17,913 bases of DNA, from NCBI GenBank assembly GCA_029940175.1, contig JAOZRM010000041.1, positions 1 to 17,913 of the forward strand. The letters are read 5' to 3'. Positions 16,401-17,913 of this stretch are shown here, in pieces. The translations under genes were made by a program, and so were the position numbers. The notes under the pieces were generated by a model, which was not told where the DNA came from, did not search any database, and worked only from the letters and a program-made list of their open reading frames with translations. How positions within the stretch are numbered: position 1 is the stretch's first letter; every line of letters begins with the position of its first letter. Source of the stretch: Candidatus Sabulitectum sp. Its GTDB lineage: Bacteria > Fermentibacterota > Fermentibacteria > Fermentibacterales > JCC-6.

Positions 16401-17409
16401 TTCCCGAAGGGATTCCATAGATGAGATAATGCATGCAGGGCTCCGCGCCCGTGACCTTGTCCGTCAGCTGCTTGCCTTCAGTCGTAAGCAGACCCTGGAC
16501 TACAAACCTTTGAACTTGAACTCGACAATTTCAGGTCTCGAAAAGTTGCTTAGGCGTACGATCAGGGAAGACATTGAGATAAGAATTGTTCTGTCACCGG
16601 AAATTTCAACCGTTATGGCTGATATCGGACAGATCGAGCAGGTACTGATGAATCTTACGGTCAATGCTGCAGATGCCATGCCCGGTGGTGGATGTTTGAC
16701 TGTGGAAACCGCAAATGTTTACCTGGAAGATGAGTTTGTGGTGCAGTACCAGGAGATGATAGCAGGTCCTTATGTTTTACTTTCAGTCAGAGATACCGGA
16801 AGTGGTATTGATGAGGAAATTCAAAAACACATGTTCGAACCATTTTACTCTACAAAAGGTGAACAGGGAACAGGGATAGGACTTGCCACTGTTTACGGAA
16901 TAGTCAAGCAGCACGGTGGCAGCATATTGGTTCAAAGCGAACCTGGTAAAGGTACAACTTTCCAGATATACCTGCCTGTTTCCGGAGAGGTAAGCAGTTC
17001 CGATGGTGTTAAGGAAGTATTGCTCTCCTCGCTGAGCGGAACAGAAACCATTCTTCTGGTGGAAGACGATAAGCGTGTGCGAGAGTTGACTCTAACCTTG
17101 CTGAAACAGCAGGGATATCTTGTTTTTCCTGCAGAGAGTGGTAGTGAGGCCTTATCCATAGTGGAATCTTTTGGTGACAGAATTGATCTGCTGCTTACGG
17201 ATGTTGTAATGCCTGGAATGAATGGCAGAGAACTTTATGCGGCGATTAATCAAATAGTCCCCAGGATGAAGGTTCTTTTCATGTCCGGCTACACTAATGA
17301 TGTTATTGCACGTCACGGTGTACTTGAAGAAGGTCTTCCTTTTATCCACAAACCTTTCAGCATCATGACCCTTGCAAGCAAGGTAAGGGAACTGCTTGAG
17401 CGGAAGTAG
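13414..17409 (+). CDS. Hybrid multi-PAS sensor histidine kinase with C-terminal receiver
   Basis: This 1331-residue protein lacks transmembrane helices, so it should sense cytoplasmic signals. A GAF-like region (about 15-172) is followed by six PAS-type domains at about 196-312, 322-442, 448-568, 577-693, 704-825 and 833-945. Each of the first four ends in a DIT/DVT-ERR-type linker, such as DITERKLAEKA. The fifth contains Cys750, Cys761, Cys770 and Cys784 in a metal-site-like pattern. The kinase core has the phosphoacceptor His972 in GGVAHDLNNLL, N-box NLTVNAADAMP (1080-1090), DTGSGI (1127-1132), FEPFYSTK (1141-1148) and GTGIGLA (1152-1158). The receiver (about 1212-1328) has phosphoacceptor Asp1263 in LLTDVVMPG, Ser1291 and Lys1313. 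There is no DNA-binding output domain and no adjacent response regulator, so it probably feeds a phosphorelay elsewhere. GGGAG six bases before ATG fixes the start. The ligand is unknown. Confidence 0.93.
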   Translation: MESGSSPGTDLNADVLPILELLNQALSRSASPGEAAEEFADKLRELTGAGITILMQCHRDSSNKNHRVAAMAVDPTGVSVKADDLESLALIAHELSESSLLKWNDHQSEPTKLLSSMGLVGDSIFIPLRAGSVRVGCLLLLGIPRASAEGSILLHMLQVMSSTIALIFRNDLIHNQMGESRHGPLQERVTEDLKERKQNFQDLVENLLDGVVIADKSGNHIYVNHRFAEITGYTVEELLKMNGHDFDRPEDHDILEQRMKDRMSGKPVAKVYQRIIVRKDGSERSVEMSTTVTDWQGEKCPMAIVHDITDRKLAEKALRESERKYRLLADNTADIIWSVDLNLNFTYVSPSVQTVLGYTSEDRTGTNLSELIDQDSFTRVTNIVKDLFKLSPESNPVLFQIEMLHSDGHYVPVEVQGRMLFNEQGEPVGLLGTSRDVTERRQVEDALRDSAQRLRMYFDQGLLGMALTSVEKDWIEVNDALCEMFGYSREEFSSLTWAEMTYPDDLEPDVIQFNRMLSGEIENYSIDKRFIRKNSSIFYSSISVNAVRKAEGALDYVVTFVSDITERKLAEKAHLDSEMRLKGMFNHMSSGVAVFESINNGEDFKFLQLNPAGQRINKASEEQVVGKRITDIFPGVVKNGLLDVFRQVWQTGEPLHNQSVLYSDNRITGWREHFVYLLDTGELVAIFDDVTARRTAELALEEREHYYRMLLHSLHDEIVVIDENYRIVDVNNSFIDNSGHSRKEVIGEFCYKVTHASNVPCDELTGGHECMLKDVFKTGKAFNCRHTHVGADGSPVFLDILLSPMKDANGNVIHVVEAMRDISDMIEVQEERKRLAAAIEQSAETMVITDLEGNIQYTNPAFEKITGYTREEAIGKNPRILQSGEHDVSFYIEMWDSLISGKTWSGRFINRKKDGSLYTEEATITPVLDNSGKAVNYVAVKRDITENLRLEQQYRQAQKEESIGRLAGGVAHDLNNLLTPILGYSELLLRDFSSRDSRRDSIDEIMHAGLRARDLVRQLLAFSRKQTLDYKPLNLNSTISGLEKLLRRTIREDIEIRIVLSPEISTVMADIGQIEQVLMNLTVNAADAMPGGGCLTVETANVYLEDEFVVQYQEMIAGPYVLLSVRDTGSGIDEEIQKHMFEPFYSTKGEQGTGIGLATVYGIVKQHGGSILVQSEPGKGTTFQIYLPVSGEVSSSDGVKEVLLSSLSGTETILLVEDDKRVRELTLTLLKQQGYLVFPAESGSEALSIVESFGDRIDLLLTDVVMPGMNGRELYAAINQIVPRMKVLFMSGYTNDVIARHGVLEEGLPFIHKPFSIMTLASKVRELLERK

Positions 17410-17461
17410 TTTTTCTGTTTTTAACTTTCATTTTTCAAATGCATTTTTCTGATTGCTGCAC

Positions 17462-17490
17462 TTGCCTGCAGGAGCAAGTTCGGTTATCAA
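17462..17490 (+). promoter_or_regulatory. Candidate promoter of the terminal lipoprotein gene with an overlapping inverted repeat
   Basis: TTGCCT (17462-17467), a 17-base spacer and TATCAA (17485-17490) fit a sigma-70 pattern with 4 of 6 matches in each box. An inverted repeat ACTTGC/GCAAGT (17460-17465 and 17474-17479) overlaps the -35 box and could be an operator. It lacks a T tract, so it does not look like a terminator for the kinase gene. Confidence 0.3.
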
Positions 17491-17536
17491 TAACAACTGT
17501 GAAAAAATCATCAGAGACAAAGAGGAGGAGGCAGGA

Positions 17537-17913
17537 ATGAGAGATAATAGAATAGTCACAGTTCGGGTTGCTGTATTGACAGCGGTATTGATCATGGTTT
17601 CCGGGTGTTTCCTGAATTGGGGCAAGCGACTTGAATTCAATGGCGGTGAGATTTACTACACACCGGAGGTTACAGAGGAAGAAGCCACCAGACTTGGTGA
17701 ATACATGATTGATTCAGGTTTTTTTGACGGTAATGAAAAAACTGTACAGATCACAAAGAATGGAACAACGTATGAGTTCCGAATGGTGATCAAAGAGGGG
17801 CTTGATCAGGATGAGGAGTACCTCTGGATTGCCGGTATTTATTCACTGGAATTATCTGAGAACGTATTTGAGGGGAATAGAACCGACATACACTTATGCG
17901 ATGAGCATCTGGG
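17537..17913 (+). CDS. Hypothetical lipoprotein (partial, N-terminal 125 residues)
   Basis: The frame opens at ATG 17537 behind a strong GGAGGAGG and continues to the right edge without a stop. Residues 1-24 form a signal peptide ending in the lipobox VSGC (Cys24). The rest begins with GKRLEFNGGEIYYTPEVTEEEA, TRLGEYMIDSGFFDG and VQITKNGTTYEFRMVIKEG. This reads as an alpha/beta domain that I recall seeing in uncharacterised proteins of diverse bacteria, with no known function. Near the edge the acidic stretch LSENVFEGNRTDIHLCDEHLG contains a second cysteine. It is separated from the kinase gene by 127 bases with its own candidate promoter, so a functional link to the kinase is not implied. Confidence 0.75.
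   Translation, partial: MRDNRIVTVRVAVLTAVLIMVSGCFLNWGKRLEFNGGEIYYTPEVTEEEATRLGEYMIDSGFFDGNEKTVQITKNGTTYEFRMVIKEGLDQDEEYLWIAGIYSLELSENVFEGNRTDIHLCDEHL

Noticed and set aside
17460..17479. Hairpin ACTTGC/GCAAGT after the kinase gene as a terminator
   Set aside because: The six-base stem has an 8-base loop and no T tract on either strand. It is noted instead as a possible operator at a candidate promoter.
1..17913. Mobile elements, CRISPR arrays, tRNA or rRNA genes
   Set aside because: No transposase or integrase motif, regularly spaced repeat, cloverleaf or rRNA-like segment was recognised by eye. A tRNAscan or Rfam search would be decisive.

Overview
The window comes from a Gram-negative-type (diderm) bacterium. 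The evidence is the pair of heptose-activation genes for lipopolysaccharide, three or more lipoproteins with lipoboxes, and a periplasmic SurA/PpiC-like chaperone. Genes are tightly packed, base composition is intermediate, AGA/AGG arginine codons are common, and many starts are TTG behind a GGAGG. A K+-dependent-type membrane pyrophosphatase and several anciently divergent proteins suggest an uncultured, probably anaerobic lineage, perhaps near the FCB/Fermentibacteria-type candidate phyla. That placement is an impression from protein style, not a demonstration.

Left part (1-5440, all minus strand). Reading in the direction of transcription, a DUF3467 gene overlaps a single-pass YbbR-like gene. 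A promoter-preceded gene for an anchored, pseudopilin-like protein follows and ends in a strong terminator (3370-3402). Next come rpoZ (RNA polymerase omega) and, overlapping it by one base, a lipoprotein carrying two complete SurA/PpiC units and a TPR tail. That unit ends in a second terminator (1019-1040). Last is a TPR plus periplasmic-binding-protein lipoprotein (LpoA-like layout) that runs off the left edge. Apart from omega and DUF3467, these are envelope proteins.

Middle (5517-8537, plus strand). Two overlapping genes encode the split HldE functions (heptose-7-phosphate kinase, then heptose-1-phosphate nucleotidyltransferase). They are translationally coupled to a GT-C-type membrane glycosyltransferase with a C-terminal TPR tail. 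Together they look like an LPS or surface-glycan operon.

Right-middle (8611-13315, plus strand). The genes are the membrane pyrophosphatase hppA, a small NifU-type Fe-S scaffold, rsmB (16S rRNA m5C methyltransferase, with a terminator-like hairpin at its 5' end) and a second GT-C-like membrane protein.

Right end (13414-17913). A 1331-residue hybrid histidine kinase has a GAF-like region, about six PAS domains (one cysteine-rich), a kinase core and a receiver. It is followed by the start of another lipoprotein gene cut by the window edge.

No rRNA, tRNA, CRISPR array, insertion sequence or phage gene was seen, and no gene-free stretch exceeds 300 bases. I did not find a convincing new multi-gene system. 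The most interesting points are the internally duplicated SurA-like lipoprotein coupled to rpoZ, the LpoA-like lipoprotein, the Cys-rich PAS module, and the hairpin inside the start of rsmB.
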